A DNA stretch of 64,000 nt from Sphagnum compactum (GCA_965153455.1 OZ234499.1:14008271-14072270); one strand, 5' to 3'; positions 26,233 through 38,334 are shown, numbered from the stretch's first letter. The notes: generated by a model not told the origin, from the letters alone. Made by a program: numbers and translations.

Positions 26233-26242
26233 TATATATATA
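26233..26242 (+). promoter_or_regulatory. TATA-box candidate of peptide gene C
   Basis: TATATATATA within GAGCTTATATATATATCTTGG lies about 200 bp upstream of the ATG at 26441. The corresponding sites in A (about 18083, TTCATATATCTTGG) and B (TTAATAAATCTTGG) are weaker, so the best promoter belongs to the only open copy. Confidence 0.45.
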
Positions 26243-26280
26243 TCTTGGACTCTTAGAAGTTTTTTGGTGAATGCTTCGCA

Positions 26281-26368
26281 ACTAGATTGGTGAGAAGACA
26301 TTTATTGAAAGCTGCTACCTCGTGACTAGATTGGTGAGAAGAAGTTTATTGCAAGTTGCTAGCTCTCA
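26281..26368 (+). repeat. 44-bp tandem duplication in the leader of peptide gene C
   Basis: The block starting ACTAGATTGGTGAGAAGA occurs at 26281 and again at 26325, giving two adjacent 44-bp units with a few differences. Copy A has one version (about 18129). It would lie in the 5' UTR if transcription starts just after the TATA candidate. Confidence 0.8.
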
Positions 26369-26440
26369 ATGATTTTGTTTTTGGCAGCTCAATTTTTGTG
26401 AAACTCAATTAAAACGTAAAACTCAATTAAAACTTTAGTC

Positions 26441-27235
26441 ATGGTGAGCAGCAAAATGCGAGGAGGTTTAGGAATGTCCTCATGGCTACTTATAGCAATC
26501 ACAATATTAGTGGTTTTGCAACTTTTTTCTATGGCAGGTGTATCCGGTGCACAAATGTCACACCAACTCCATGGAAATCGTTTAAAGGTACTCAATATAA
26601 CCATTATTTGTTGGGGGATGGTAGTCAATTCAATTGTCTGGTATTTGTCATATTGTGTTCAACAAGGTTCTTATTTTCAAATAACACTAAGACTTGCTTC
26701 TCTAAATGACCCCAAGATGCCTTCAAGTGGTGTCAATATGGCAATTGTTCAAGATGTAGTGCAAGGCAATAAAAAGTTAGTTTGAAATTTATCAATGAAA
26801 AATATCTTTGAACAACTTGATACAAGTTCCAATGAATTAATAATGATTTTTTTTCACTAAAGTAGGAAGTGAAAATCACCATATCCCCATTTTCATTTTA
26901 ATGTGAGGAAGCTCCACAATTTGTGTAGCTTATCTTAGCAACACCCAATCCTTGCATGTCATTTCAATTGTTTTATTGAACAATAAGCTTGATTAAAATT
27001 TGTGTTCATTATTCCTTGCATGTTACCTGTTTGGTATAATGTTTGTAGATGAAATATTTTGAAATGATTGGGCCAAACTAGTCTCACAATACCATGTATG
27101 AACTTTGAATTGCGGCAGGACCAAAATGACCTCTTTGAATGCTTGGTTGTCCCATCACGTAAATTACAACAAGTGCCAACACCACCAGTTCCAACGGATA
27201 GCCCTCCACAAACAAGACCCAACGCCCCACACTAG
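26441..27235 (+). CDS. Small secreted-peptide precursor gene, copy C (open)
   Basis: Predicted exons are 26441-26587 and 27119-27235. The intron (531 bp) is phase 0, AAAG|GTACTC to GCGGCAG|GAC. The product is 87 residues: MVSSKMRGGLG, a hydrophobic core SSWLLIAITILVVLQLF, a likely cleavage region near AGVSGA, a short variable segment (QMSHQLHGNRLK), then DQNDLFECL and a Pro-rich tail with VPTPPVPTDSPP and a terminal NAPH. Copy A conserves DxxDxFECL and PTPPxPxxSPP. Short length, signal peptide and a conserved C-terminal Pro-rich motif are the layout of plant signalling-peptide precursors. F-x-x-L followed by VPxPP recalls IDA-type motifs, but the RHN ending is absent and no family assignment is safe. 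Unspliced reading continues to a stop at 26785, which I consider less likely. Upstream lies a TATA candidate. Confidence 0.55.
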
Positions 27236-27240
27236 AATAA

Positions 27241-28639
27241 CTAACTAGCATTTAAAGTCCTTATGTGTGATTATCTAATATGGATAATAGTATGGATTTT
27301 TTTCTTTTTGGTGAAATTCTATGTGGAACCCATAGAAAATCATACAATAGTGCAAATGAAAAAAAGACTCTTACTTGACACAGTTATGCATCCAAACAAA
27401 TAAAGTGAACATTAGTACTTCAAATATTATGAATTATTATTATTAGAAATTTCAAGTTTGACATCACATGATAGTTTTGACCAATCGTATAATCTTGGCA
27501 CACATGTGGAAATATTGTGAAAGTAGGATTATTCAACCCTGATTGTTGAAATATGGTGTTGCCAATGTTCATATTGTTGGATTATTTTGTGTATGTTACA
27601 TGTTTGTCAATGTTGTATACAAAGATGACAAACCAAACAAATCAAATGCGATAAAACATAATTGTGACACAACGAAATGTAGATAAAAAGGATAAATTTT
27701 CAATATGTGATAAAGTATGGCATGAAACATGTATTCCCCTTGGTTCTCAGTCTTGGCAATGAAATAGTCCTTGATAGCCAACAAAAACCTCTAGAGAAAT
27801 CATATAGCCATATTTGCTTGTGTAGGAATTGTGTGCTACACTTGTATTTTTTGTTTAATAGGGTTGTTTATGAAGGACTTATACATAAAAAATACCACAA
27901 TGATTTGAATAATGGAAGATGTTTTGGGCACTTAATTTCCCAAGCGTTATTCGAAGGACAATGAATCATGATAAACATAAATCCATCATGTCCTTGACAT
28001 CATTTTGGCGATGGTTGCTCATGGTCACACCAACCTTTTCAAGAGTACTGAAATTCTATCATGAACTTACTTTCATAGCAATGTCACACTTTTTAATGAA
28101 ACAATGTGCCATTTATGTTTATAGAATAATCCAATGCACATTTTTGCAAAATCATGTTGGGTTGCATAGAAACGTATGAACATTAACTTCAACCTTTATA
28201 TAATGGATGAACAATCTTTTTGTAAAAAAGTCACATAAGAATGAAATAAGGATATTTATGGTCAAGGATGATAAGAGCTATTTATTATTTAGTGGATCAA
28301 TGTAAATGAAGAATAAAATAAATGTTGTCAAACATAGATGTCATATCATTACACCAAAATGCATCTTAGTTCACTTTAGGTTTCACTAGATTTTGAGTAA
28401 ATTTGGACATTTTTACCTTATTGTTTAACCCCCTAGTGAATGGGGACCAGTTGCTACAGACAATGAATTATTTCACTAGTACCTAGTGAAACAAGGTTAC
28501 TTTCAAATGAAGTACAAATTTACCAAACCATTCACTTGCTAGTTAATTAACTACCTAGCATGGAAATCAATTAAAATTAAATTATTTAATATATAATATT
28601 ATTGATAATTTCATGATTTTCAGCCTATGATTTAGTAAC
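27241..28639. other. AT-rich intergenic stretch; no gene recognised
   Basis: Short open frames at 27596-28179 on both strands lack recognisable domains, splice support or repetition elsewhere in the window. Nothing else stands out. Confidence 0.5.
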
Positions 28640-28845
28640 ACGTGTCATTACCTAGGCTAGGTTAAAAACCTAACCTATGTAGGTAGGCCACATAATCAAC
28701 CTAGGCACCTATTCTAAGTAACTAGATATGAAAATATTCAGTCAACTTACCATTGTTGACCACACATAACATCACTTATGAGGTTTGATCCCTTGACCTT
28801 TAGAATGGAAGCAAACACCCCTACCATCAAGCCACCCCACTTGTT
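28640..28845 (-). mobile_element. tRNA-derived SINE-like element
   Basis: On the minus strand a box-A-like TGGCTTGATGG (28834-28824) is followed about 40 nt later by a box-B-like GGGATCAAACC (28792-28782). The sequence between them is a typical SINE head (TTTGCTTCCATTCTAAAGG), and after them comes AAGTGATGTTATGTGTGG. This matches the layout of plant tRNA-headed SINEs. The tail end is uncertain; a small foldback GGTTAAAAACC lies near 28660. No target duplication was confirmed. Confidence 0.55.
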
Positions 28846-29139
28846 GTGATAATATGTTACATTACATTTTATTTATCAAATACTTCATTTTAAACATTAC
28901 AAAAACATCAACTTTGAAAATTCATATTTTATTGAGATTTTATTCAAATGAAATGATTCGAGTTTACTTTTTTTTTTAAATTCAATAATGTACATAATTA
29001 CATTTATTTCCTTTTGAAAGTGTAAAATGATTTGAACAAAAAAAAGTTGAATATCATTATTCAATAACATTTCAATGACCATTCTTTTGAAAAAACAAAA
29101 ATTTAATAAATGGATAAATTTTTTGTTAATATAATAATA

Positions 29140-30770
29140 TTACCTATGCTAAGCTACTTTCAATTATTATATGACTATTTCTCATTAATTTAAATTATTT
29201 CACCCGACATTATTTACGACTATTTATGGTTATTCTCAATTACTTTTGGTCATTTTTTGTTATTTCACCTTAGGCTACTTTTGATTATTCTAAGTTACTT
29301 TTACTTAATTTAGTTTATTTCACCTTAGGCTATTCTTGGCTATTGTAAGTTTTTTTGGTTATTTTATGTTATTTTTGGCTATTGTAAATTATTTCACTTT
29401 AGGCTACTTATAGCTATTATAAGTTACCTTTGGCTATTTTAAGTTATTTCATATTAGGCTATTTTTTATTATGTGAGGCTATTATTGATTACTTTTAGCT
29501 ATTGAAGGTTATTTCACCTTATGTTATTATTGGCAATTTTATGTTATTGTAAGCTATTTCACCTTAAGTTACTTTTGTCTATTATAAATTATTTCACCCT
29601 AGATTATTTTTGACAATCTTAAACAATTTTAATATATGGCTATTGGTTGTTTTTTTATTAGGGCTATTGCTGGTTATTAATGGCTATTGGTACCTATTCT
29701 ATTGGCAGCTATTAATGGTTATTTTATTGGTGGCTATTAGTGGCTATTAGTGGTTATTTTATTAATTGTTATTGGTGGTTATTCTATTAATGGCTATTCT
29801 ATTAATGGTTATTAGTAGTTATTCTATTGGTGGTTATTGATGGTTATTTTATTAATGGTTATTAGTAGTTATTCTATTGGTGGCTATTCGTGGTTATTAT
29901 ATTAATGGCTATTAGTAGTTCTTCTATTAATGGTTGTTGGTGGCTATTATATTAATGGCTATTGGTGGTTATTCTATTAATGGTTATTAGTGGTTATTTT
30001 ATTAATGGCTATTGGTGGTTATTCTATTAATGCCTATTGATGGATATTAGTGCTTAATGGCTATTATATTAGTTGTTATTAGTGGCTATTAATTGTTATT
30101 CTATTAATGGTTATTAGTGGTTATTTTATTAATGGCTATTGGTGGTTATTCTATTAATGCCTATTGATGGATATTGGTGCTTAATGGCTATTATATTAGT
30201 TGTTATTAGTGGCTATTAATTGTTATTCTATTAATGGTTATTGGTGGTTATTTTATTAATGGATATTAGTAGTTATTCTATTGATGGGTATTGGTTGTTA
30301 TTTTTTTATGGCTATTGGTGGCTATTATATTAATGACTATTGGTGGTTATTTTATTAATGGCTATTGGTGGTTATTTTATTAATGGCTATTGGTGGTTAT
30401 TTTATTAATGGCTATTGGTGGTTATTTTATTAATGGCTATTGGTTATTATTCTATTAACGACTATTGGCTACTATTAATGACTATTGGTGGCTATTTTAT
30501 TAATGAGTATTGTTGTTTATTCCATTATAAGCCATTGGTGACTATTGATGGTTATTCTATTAGTGGCTATTAGTGGTTATTTTATTAATGGTTACTGGTG
30601 GTTATTATAGGTTATTACATGTTATATTACGATTATTAGTGATTATTCTATTATAAATTATTGTTGGATATTCTATGTTATAATATCGTAGGCTATTGGT
30701 AGTTATTATACTGTAGGGTATTTTTAATTATTTTCAAATTTTATTATTTTCTATTCTAAGTTATTTTACC
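29140..30770 (+). repeat. AT-rich minisatellite, 25-bp core unit with higher-order structure
   Basis: From about 29680 to 30640 the sequence is built from variants of GGCTATTGGTGGTTATT with TTATTAAT linkers. The clearest run (30330-30450) has a 25-bp period with nearly identical copies. A higher-order duplication of 127 bp is visible: GCCTATTGATGGATATT occurs at 30032 and 30159 inside matching contexts. The left part (29140-29640) is a more diverged array with a longer unit including TTATTTCACCTTAGGCTA. The plus strand is strikingly poor in C. Confidence 0.9.
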
Positions 30771-30829
30771 TTAGGTAATTATATTTTATTTTAGATTATT
30801 TTAAGTTATTACACTTATGATAAAATAAT

Positions 30830-31260
30830 TTATTATTACATAAAGTAGATTGACCTTGAATAACTTAAAGGAGAACTTGAAATAATATATATTAATTTAA
30901 AATAAAATAACCTAAAGTATAGCCTAAGGTTAATTGAATAAATTTAATTTAGAATAACTTAAAAGCTTATAATAAATTAGTTAAGATACCTTAAGGTAAA
31001 ATAACGTTTAAGGTACAATAATTTATAATAAATTCTAATAACATAAGGTACAAGTTAAAATAACTAAAGTAATTTAAAATAATATAGTGTATATCATAAA
31101 ATAGCATATATAGAATATTTAAAAGAACATAGAAATAAACCTATTTAGTACAGTAAATTATAATAGTGAATTATGTTATCTAATAATGAAACATGATGTT
31201 TACATAGTGATATTATAGCGAAATAACTTTCACCAGGGTGAAATCAATAAAATGTAATCA
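30830..31260 (-). repeat. Inverted flank of the minisatellite
   Basis: Motifs such as AATAACCTAAAG, ATAGCCTAAGG and CCTTAAGGTAAAATAA are reverse complements of the TTATTTCACCTTAGGCTAT units at 29200-29600. The array therefore has diverged arms in opposite orientation, as in a foldback element with internal expansion. Confidence 0.6.
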
Positions 31261-34200
31261 ACTTATTTCAGTTTTAAGGTCCCATAATGATTTAGGCTAA
31301 TGGATTGCACCCCACTTTTGTAGAAATGTATACAACTTGTCCTAACTTGCATTTCAATAAGTGGAACCTTCTTTATGAAGATTATTTTCTTTTGCACAAA
31401 ACATTAAATGGTGACAGATAATCATATGTTAGTTGATGATGTTGCTCATGCTAACAAGTTCACATCCTAGATTTCTACCTCACATCATCTAATATAACCT
31501 TTTTTTTCCATCCAAGTAATACCATTGTAATCATTAGTAAAAAAACCCCAATTTTTTAACCAAAAGTTTTCAACTACACAACATTTGTAACTATGTTGCA
31601 ACTAGGATTTTTTATTTTCTTAAAATTATGGAAATTACCAATTAAGTCGACTCACCTATTATATTAGTATACACTTGAAAGCATTTTGCAATTGGGTGGT
31701 CATTTGTTGAATATACATAGAATCAACAATGTTTTCAAGTTGAATGCCCAACTATGTTGGTAAATAGTATGAAACATGTTTTAGTTAAGGGACCATTTTC
31801 AAAATATTCTTGGCATCTAAGGTTTTCTAGTTGGCATAGAGTCAAAACATTGACTATATGTTCAACTATTTTGGTGACACCATCAACACACATGTATATG
31901 TGGATGATAAAATGTACTAAATATGGATGAAATGCAATCTTGTTTGAAATTTTGTTGCAATTATCTCTCTCAACTAGGCTAAACAACTAGTAGGCAACTT
32001 CAATGTACACATAATAATGTTTATGTTCGATACATGTAATTTATTATTTTTATGTAGATCATTACAACATATCAAATAATGATACATAATAAAGAATATT
32101 ATGAGACTTTAATGTTTATTCATTTCTATACACATGATGTATTGACATTTGCTTTAAATTATGATAAAAATTCACTAAACATTAATGTACCATGAGTCAT
32201 TTAATTGGATTCTCCCTCCAAACCCCTTTTTGCAACTTTTTTAAATTTCCAACAACAATACCCATTAAAAATTCAACAATATTGTACACATTTTAAGTTT
32301 CAAAATTATGAAATCAACTTTATTAAATCAAACGTAGTGAGGGTTTTTTAACAAGACCAAAAACACCCCCAAATTCCAATGTCGTTTTCAATTTTGGTTT
32401 ATTAATTTTCAATCAAAAGATGGTGTATTTGGTGTTGTATTAAAGTAGTTGCTAAATCAAATTTAATGAAATTTATTTCGTAATTTTCTAAATTTGAGGT
32501 GTGGAGGATATTGAATTTTGAATGAATTTTTATTGTTGAAAATTCAAGTAGACTAGAATAGTTAGTATGAATATTTAATAAATTATCATATTATCATAAA
32601 TTATTATTTAACACTATTATAGTCACAATTTTTTTTAATTTATATTTTTCTTATTTAAATTATTTGATATATTAATGCTTTTTTAAATATTTGATTTGAT
32701 TTTCGTTTTATGAAATGTTTATAAGAAATTATAAGAAATTAATCATTTAAAAATATTGATTAATAAAATTTAATTAATTAATTAATATATAATTATAATT
32801 ATTCGTTGAATTTTAAATTTTTAATATTATTTATTAATGATAATAATATGTTCAATTATGTAATTATAAAATTAAAATGGTTGATGAATAATTACTACAA
32901 ATAATCAACATAACTAACCAAGGCTAGGCTAAGTAGAATTGGTTTAAGTTTAAGCCTAACTAAACTTAGACTAGTTTGTAATTTGGTGGAACTAAATTAC
33001 AACTAGATTACAATTAAAATATTTATCCCATATTGTTTGGTTTTCAATCCAAGAATCCAAACTATATAAAGGAGTGCACTAAAGTTGTTGGACAAACACA
33101 ATAAACATACAAATGTAATATCCATTTGGGATGAACCAATAAAAAAGGTTCAACCTTAAAGGCTAAACTGAATAAAATAGGATGTCATTTGTTAAATGCC
33201 ATATGGTTTAGGTCTAGGTTTAACGTAGGTGTTTAGGTCTAGACCTAACTTATGTTTAAACTAGGTGGCCCATGTTTAAGCACCACATGGCCTAACCTAC
33301 GGATGTGGATGTGCCATGTGTCATTTAATCTATTTGTGAACCCCAAACTTTGTGAACATGTCACATATCATTTAACTATTTGTGGACACCAGATTTTGTG
33401 AACGTGCATGTGTCATTTAACTATTCATTAACCTTAAAGTTTGCGAATGTTCCCTGTGTCAACATTGCGGTTGTGCCACATGTCACCAAACCACTGGCCA
33501 TAATTTCAACTTACATAGTTGCAACCTAGTCAAAATTGTAATTGGATTTTTAACTAACGTCATGCCAAGTCAGTGAATGAAATTCATTCACTAATCGAGA
33601 GTAATTGACAACAATATTTTATTATAATGGTATGTGGTTTGCAACTAAAATGGTAAATAGTGGCTATTGTTGTAGTATTGACACGTGGCTAACACTTTCA
33701 ACTAGAATGTCATTTTCGACTTATAGTTTTCGACTTTTTTGGTTTGTAGTTGAAAAAAAAAATTCCTAGTTGTAAAAAATATTTTGCAACTATACTGTTC
33801 TTTTAAACTATGTTTTGTAATTGAAATGTGGTTGGAGACATAATTGCAAAAGTGGGGAATTTTTACTATTGTATCCTAGGATAATCTTGTCAAACTTTTG
33901 CAGTTGTTGAAAGAATGTGGAGTTTTCCATTTTATATATTGATGAGCATTTCTTTCCAAAATTTGAGAGTAAAACATTTTACTAATTTAAAATGCAAGAT
34001 CTAATTTCAAAATCCTCATTAGTGTCAATAATATGACTGATTATTCACCTTTTTTTCCTAAAACCATACAAATGTACATAAGGTCAATAATAAGTTTATA
34101 TGCATAATTCAATCCAGTTGTTGCAATAAAACATAAATTTTCATGCTTAAAACTACGTTTTGCAATAGTTATATGTTTGCTTGTACAAAGGGCATGGAGC

Positions 34201-34879
34201 AAGATAACAATGCAAACATACATTTTAAATATTATTCAATGAACACTTTATCAAACATGCCTATCAATTGTCAACAATTGGATATGTTTTTCATTATGCT
34301 TCTTTTCTTTTCACTATTATGTAAATTATTTTTTGAGGATGGTAATTTGGGGAAAAAAGGTGTTTTCCATATAAAATGTGTTTGATCAACAATTTTTTTT
34401 TCATTTTTTTGAAATAAAAAATTCAAGAAACTACATTGAGCTAGTGTTGTTTTTAATAACCTAATTTAACAAACATGTTACTGATAGTATGAAGATGAGG
34501 ACCAACATTTGATACCCTTAACTATCAAGAAAATCCATAATTGTATTTGTATTCTTTAGCCAAGATAGCTTCAATAAGAAGAACTAGAATGTTATATATA
34601 TTTTTATTTTAAGGCATAAAAACATGTAGGAGTTACATGGATGTGTTTTGCTCTATGATTCCATCACTAGTACAAAATACAATTTTTTTCACTGCTAATT
34701 TTTTTACTGCAATGACTAGGTTGCAAAGTTTATTAGTTCAAAATGAATAGAAGAGATATTTTTGTCATTTTTCTCCCCCCTTCGCCCCCCAAAATAAGCA
34801 TGTTTAATTTGATTAAGTTAACTAATAATTTAAGTCAAACAAGACAAATATGTCCTTACACGTTGGCATACCATGCTTT
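31261..34879. other. AT-rich intergenic stretch; no gene recognised
   Basis: No credible coding frame is present. It includes a three-copy tandem repeat (33310-33460) and a region around 33480-33860 with repeated TTGCAACTA / TAGTTGNAA-like words on both strands, probably an old inverted-repeat transposon relic. Confidence 0.5.
33310..33460 (+). repeat. 45-47-bp tandem repeat, three copies
   Basis: TCATTTAA starts at 33321, 33368 and 33413. Each is followed by a CTATT(T/C) word, GTGAACC/GTGGACACC and a TTTGTGAAC/TTTGCGAA block. Confidence 0.75.
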
Positions 34880-35620
34880 GGCATGGCAATATTTTAATTA
34901 AACTTGGCTAAACATGGATTAAGGTTTATACTTCAACCAAGTTTACCAAAAATGATCCAAATTTAATCAAATTTAACTAAAATATGATATTTATCTAATT
35001 TACTCTAGTTTAGCCAAATTCAACCAACTTTATTTAACTAAATTTAATCAATTTATTTTAATTTAGCCAAATTAAACCAACTTTAACCAATTGACCCTAT
35101 TTTAACCAAGTTCAACCAAATTTAACCAATTTAACTTTGTTTAACCAAATTAAAATAACTTTAACCAATTTACCTTCATTTAGTCAAGGTAAATCAAGTT
35201 TAACCAATTTATCCTAGTTTAGCCAAGTAAAAACCAAGTGTAGTAAAAAAAATTAAATTGAACAAAGTTTAGGTAAAATACCCAAGTTTAGTCAAGTTTA
35301 ACCAAGTTCCGGTTATTTACCTTAACTTAGTCAAATTATACCAACTTTAGCCAATTTACCTTAGTTAGCCAAGTTTAACTAAAACATCCAAGTTTAGCTA
35401 AAATTAAACACATATAATCAAGTTTAATTAAAGTACCTTAGTCTAATCAAGTTAAGCCAAAATTAGCCAAATTCAGTCAAGTTTAGTTTAAATGCCAAAG
35501 TTTAGCCAAATTTAGCCAAGTTTTAATTTAAGTATTTAAGTTTAATGAAATTCAACATATGTAACAAAATCTAGCAAAGTTTACCCAAGTTTAAATTAAG
35601 ATTAGTGCATATGAAATTCC
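34880..35620 (+). repeat. Degenerate AACCAA/TTTAGCCAA tandem array
   Basis: Dozens of variants of TTTAACCAA, TTTAGCCAA and TTTACCTTAGTT follow one another with short, irregular periods. The array is AT-rich and lacks open frames. It looks like an old minisatellite whose units have diverged. Confidence 0.75.
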
Positions 35621-35659
35621 AAATGAGTTTAAGCTTATATTTTTGTTATCACATCATTT

Positions 35660-35880
35660 GTCATCATGTGAAGTGGTGGCTGAATGGTTAATGTTTGGAC
35701 TTGGCACCATGGAGGTGAATAGGTCAATTCCCTCTTATGACACCAGGGTCATGCCTTCAGGCCGACAAGTGGTTCACATGTTTAGAGAAACCTTACAAGT
35801 GATTTACAAGCCAAGTGGAAAGATGCTTACATTGCCTTAGGGGCCATCATCTTGTTTGGGATCAACTTTTGACTTAAATT
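35660..35880 (+). mobile_element. tRNA-derived SINE-like element or tRNA pseudogene
   Basis: A box-A match TGGCTGAATGG (35677-35687) and a box-B match lacking one T, GGTCAATTCC (35722-35731), lie 34 nt apart, in a segment that is less AT-rich than its surroundings. The overlapping 65-codon open frame (35643-35840) is probably incidental. The missing box-B base argues against an active tRNA gene. Confidence 0.45.
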
Positions 35881-37420
35881 CAATCATATTTAAAAGACAA
35901 CATAAAACACCATGTTTGGTAATAGTACATATATGTGCTTTTAGAATTCTCAAGGCAAACATCACCAATTTCTAATTATGGTTCGTTAAATCCTTAGCAA
36001 CTATTCCTTTGATCGATCTAGACCTTGTTGTTCAACTTATGAGATTTTAACATTAAAAACGTGTAACATCCAAACAAGGATGTCACCTAAATTTTTTTGA
36101 CGTTGCAAGTGAACAATATGCATAATTGTGCAATATGTAGTTGAAACTTCAAAAAGCTTTTGATTTTGATTAAGATTTTTGAATTTTTTGGGGTCCAATT
36201 CAATTCTGGATGTGTTCATTTATTAGGGCTACCTTTGGTAAGGTGACTAACAATGTTTGAAAGAAGCTTGATTAGTAATGTGAAGCAGGGGGGAAAAGGG
36301 AGTTAGTTTTTTGTGAGATTTAACTATCTACTACTTTTGTTTTTGAGAAAGTTCCATAGAGATTAGGATGAAAAATTATCAAGGAAATTTTTAGGGAACC
36401 TAGTGGAGGACAATGCGGGTTACATGATTTTGATGAAATGTGAAGTTGCAGATTTGAAGTTGTGGTTATTAATTCCGTTGAGCATGATATTATCTTAATA
36501 TTACATTGCTTCACAAAGATCACATTTGATGGATTTGGCATGGTTAATGTATGGTTATGCGGGAATCAATTACCATAGTATCTTAGCAACATCAACACAA
36601 ATTAAATTATTTTTTAATCAACTACAATTTTTATAAATTTACATCCTTTATGCTAAAACTTTTATTAAAAAAATTTCAAGTTTGATCTCTGGGTGTATTG
36701 GGTAGAGAACAGTGTGGAGAGATCAAGCTAACCACTAAAAGATTTCAGGTTGTTTGAAATAAAGTAACCTTATAATAGATTAAGTCTTTATAGTCAAAAT
36801 TTTCAGAATTAAAAACCTAAATGCCAAACCAAAAAGCAATAATTAAATTAATTATCCAACAATATTGTGTCGAATCCACGAGCATACTATTATAGCGGTC
36901 AAGTGGACTTGGATTGATTGGTATGGTATTGGTCAAAAGGAAACATGTGCGGGCTTACTTGGTATTTTATGGATATTCATTGTAGGCACAACATCTGCTA
37001 CTAAAATGGGTCACAATGTGAATTTCAAACACGAGCCTATGATAAAATAAATACACCTACTAAAAAAGGTATTAATGTAAATATTTACGGTATATAAAAT
37101 CTTAATTATTTGATTATAAATGGTTAGCTTTTAATTAATGACCAGTTGTGTACACCATGGTATTTACCACCTACTAGTGTTTTTTTTTTCATTCAATTTG
37201 TGATGTTCCTACATTGGCCATCGTCCACAAGGAGATTTAACCATATGTTTGACTATATAATGGCTATAAAAAAAAATTAGAATCTTTTTTATATTGTGAT
37301 GACTAGATTGAAAAAGTTATAGAAACATAGTGATTTCCTAGAATTTTTCTTTTCAATTTTTCAAAAAACATCGAAGAAAAAAAATATATATAAGAGAATT
37401 TTTTTTATAAAAAATATCAC
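35881..37420. other. Intergenic; third relative of the 10.5/11.5-kb dispersed repeat
   Basis: No gene was recognised. About 36600-36900 shares the layout of the repeats at 10505 and 11470, ending AAATTAATTATCCAACAATATTGTG and TCGAATCCACG. Short poly-T and poly-A tracts occur near 37180 and 37270. Confidence 0.4.
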
Positions 37421-37424
37421 AAAA

Positions 37425-37475
37425 TTTTGCCACAAAAAAATGATGCAACTTACCTCCTTTTTGTGTTTACAATAA
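37425..37475 (+). repeat. Short repeat shared with 54745-54795
   Basis: TTGCCACAAAAAAATGATGC and the following AACTTACCTCC...TTTGTGT match the sequence downstream of the Ty3 polypurine tract with few differences. This marks a common transposon-derived segment, possibly LTR or MITE sequence. Confidence 0.65.
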
Positions 37476-37589
37476 TGTCAAGAAATTTGGCTGGAGTGGA
37501 CCAGCAGGTACTAGTGCACCAATTCAAGATGAGGCCATTCAAGTCGTTTTGGGGATTAACCAAAAACACATCCTCTTCCCCTGCCCAGG

Positions 37590-38110
37590 GATTTTTCAGC
37601 CCCCTTCTTTGCCCCAAAATTTTCCCCTCCTACCTACTTCCCCTCCTTCCTACCTCCCTCCTACCTACCTCCCCCACTTCATTTCCCGCTCATTCCCGAA
37701 TGGCACACAGCTTCGAGGAGACGTGAGACACGAGGTTTGAGGAAGGTGGAGAGCTCAACGTTGAAGGAACATGGAGAGGAGAAGGCAAGAATAATGTTTC
37801 ATCCCAAATGCAGAAGCAAGAGAAGAAAGGTAAACTCCCTCCCTTCTCTGTAGTTTTTTTTTCTATGTGTTTTTCTTTTCTTTTCTTCTACTTAAGAAGA
37901 AGAAGACACCATTGTTTTCTTTTTTAATTCTTTTGTTTATGTTTGAAGTGAAGAAGGCAATGACACAAGCGTGTCGTTGCCTTTTGTTTTCTTTTTTTTT
38001 GGTTGCGAACAAGGCAACAACAACAAGCTTGTTGTCGTCCCAAAATTTTCCCCTCCTACCTACCTCCCCCCCCTCCTACCTCCCTCCTACCTACCTACTT
38101 CACCTCATTT
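37590..38110 (+). repeat. Pyrimidine-rich duplicated block (CCTACCTACCTCC)
   Basis: CCCAAAATTTTCCCCTCCTA with the following CCTACCTCCCTCCTACCTACC occurs at about 37613-37670 and again at about 38039-38095, in direct orientation. The interval is unusually C-rich on the plus strand. It immediately precedes the 107-bp tandem array. Open frames here are low-complexity by-products. Confidence 0.8.
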
Positions 38111-38334
38111 TGCTCTCACTCCATTGTCAGAGCGCAAGAGAGCTTGAAGTGGGAGGGTAGAACTATGAGCCAAAAAAGGGAAGGCAAAAATGGTAGCTAA
38201 GATAAAACACTTGAAACGGAAGGGCCGAAGCGGGAAGGCAAAAGTGGGAGCCAAAAGTGAGAGGGCAGAGTGGGAGCTTGAAGGTCAACTCCCACCTTTC
38301 TCTTGTTTTTTTTTTTGTTTTCTTGTGTGTTTTG

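Larger units (their letters stand above)
24820..27240 (+). repeat. Duplicated unit C (direct copy of A)
   Basis: Collinear with unit A. The TTTCAGGGGGCTCTTTC/TTGAGTACTG segment (25175-25260) matches 15330-15410. TGTGTCATACAAAAGTTGAAAATTGAGTTCATG-type sequence corresponds to single units of the A tandem array. The promoter-side block 26000-26110, both exons and the intron follow in the same order. Similarity is estimated by eye at roughly three quarters to four fifths. Confidence 0.75.

Noticed and set aside
26588-26785. Unspliced continuation of the peptide ORF to 26785
   Set aside because: The continuation is not conserved as a frame in A or B, whereas the GT donor and downstream exon are shared by A and C.
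27119-27235. Assignment of the peptide to the IDA or CLE families
   Set aside because: The VPTPP and SPP words recall these motifs, but the diagnostic endings (RHN for IDA, GPxPxH for CLE) are absent, and those genes usually lack an intron at this place.
29680-30640. Possible CRISPR array from regular repeats
   Set aside because: Repeats are contiguous and AT-rich without unique spacers, and the genome is plant nuclear.
35677-35731. Functional tRNA gene
   Set aside because: Box B lacks a base, and no acceptor stem or clean anticodon arm can be formed by eye.
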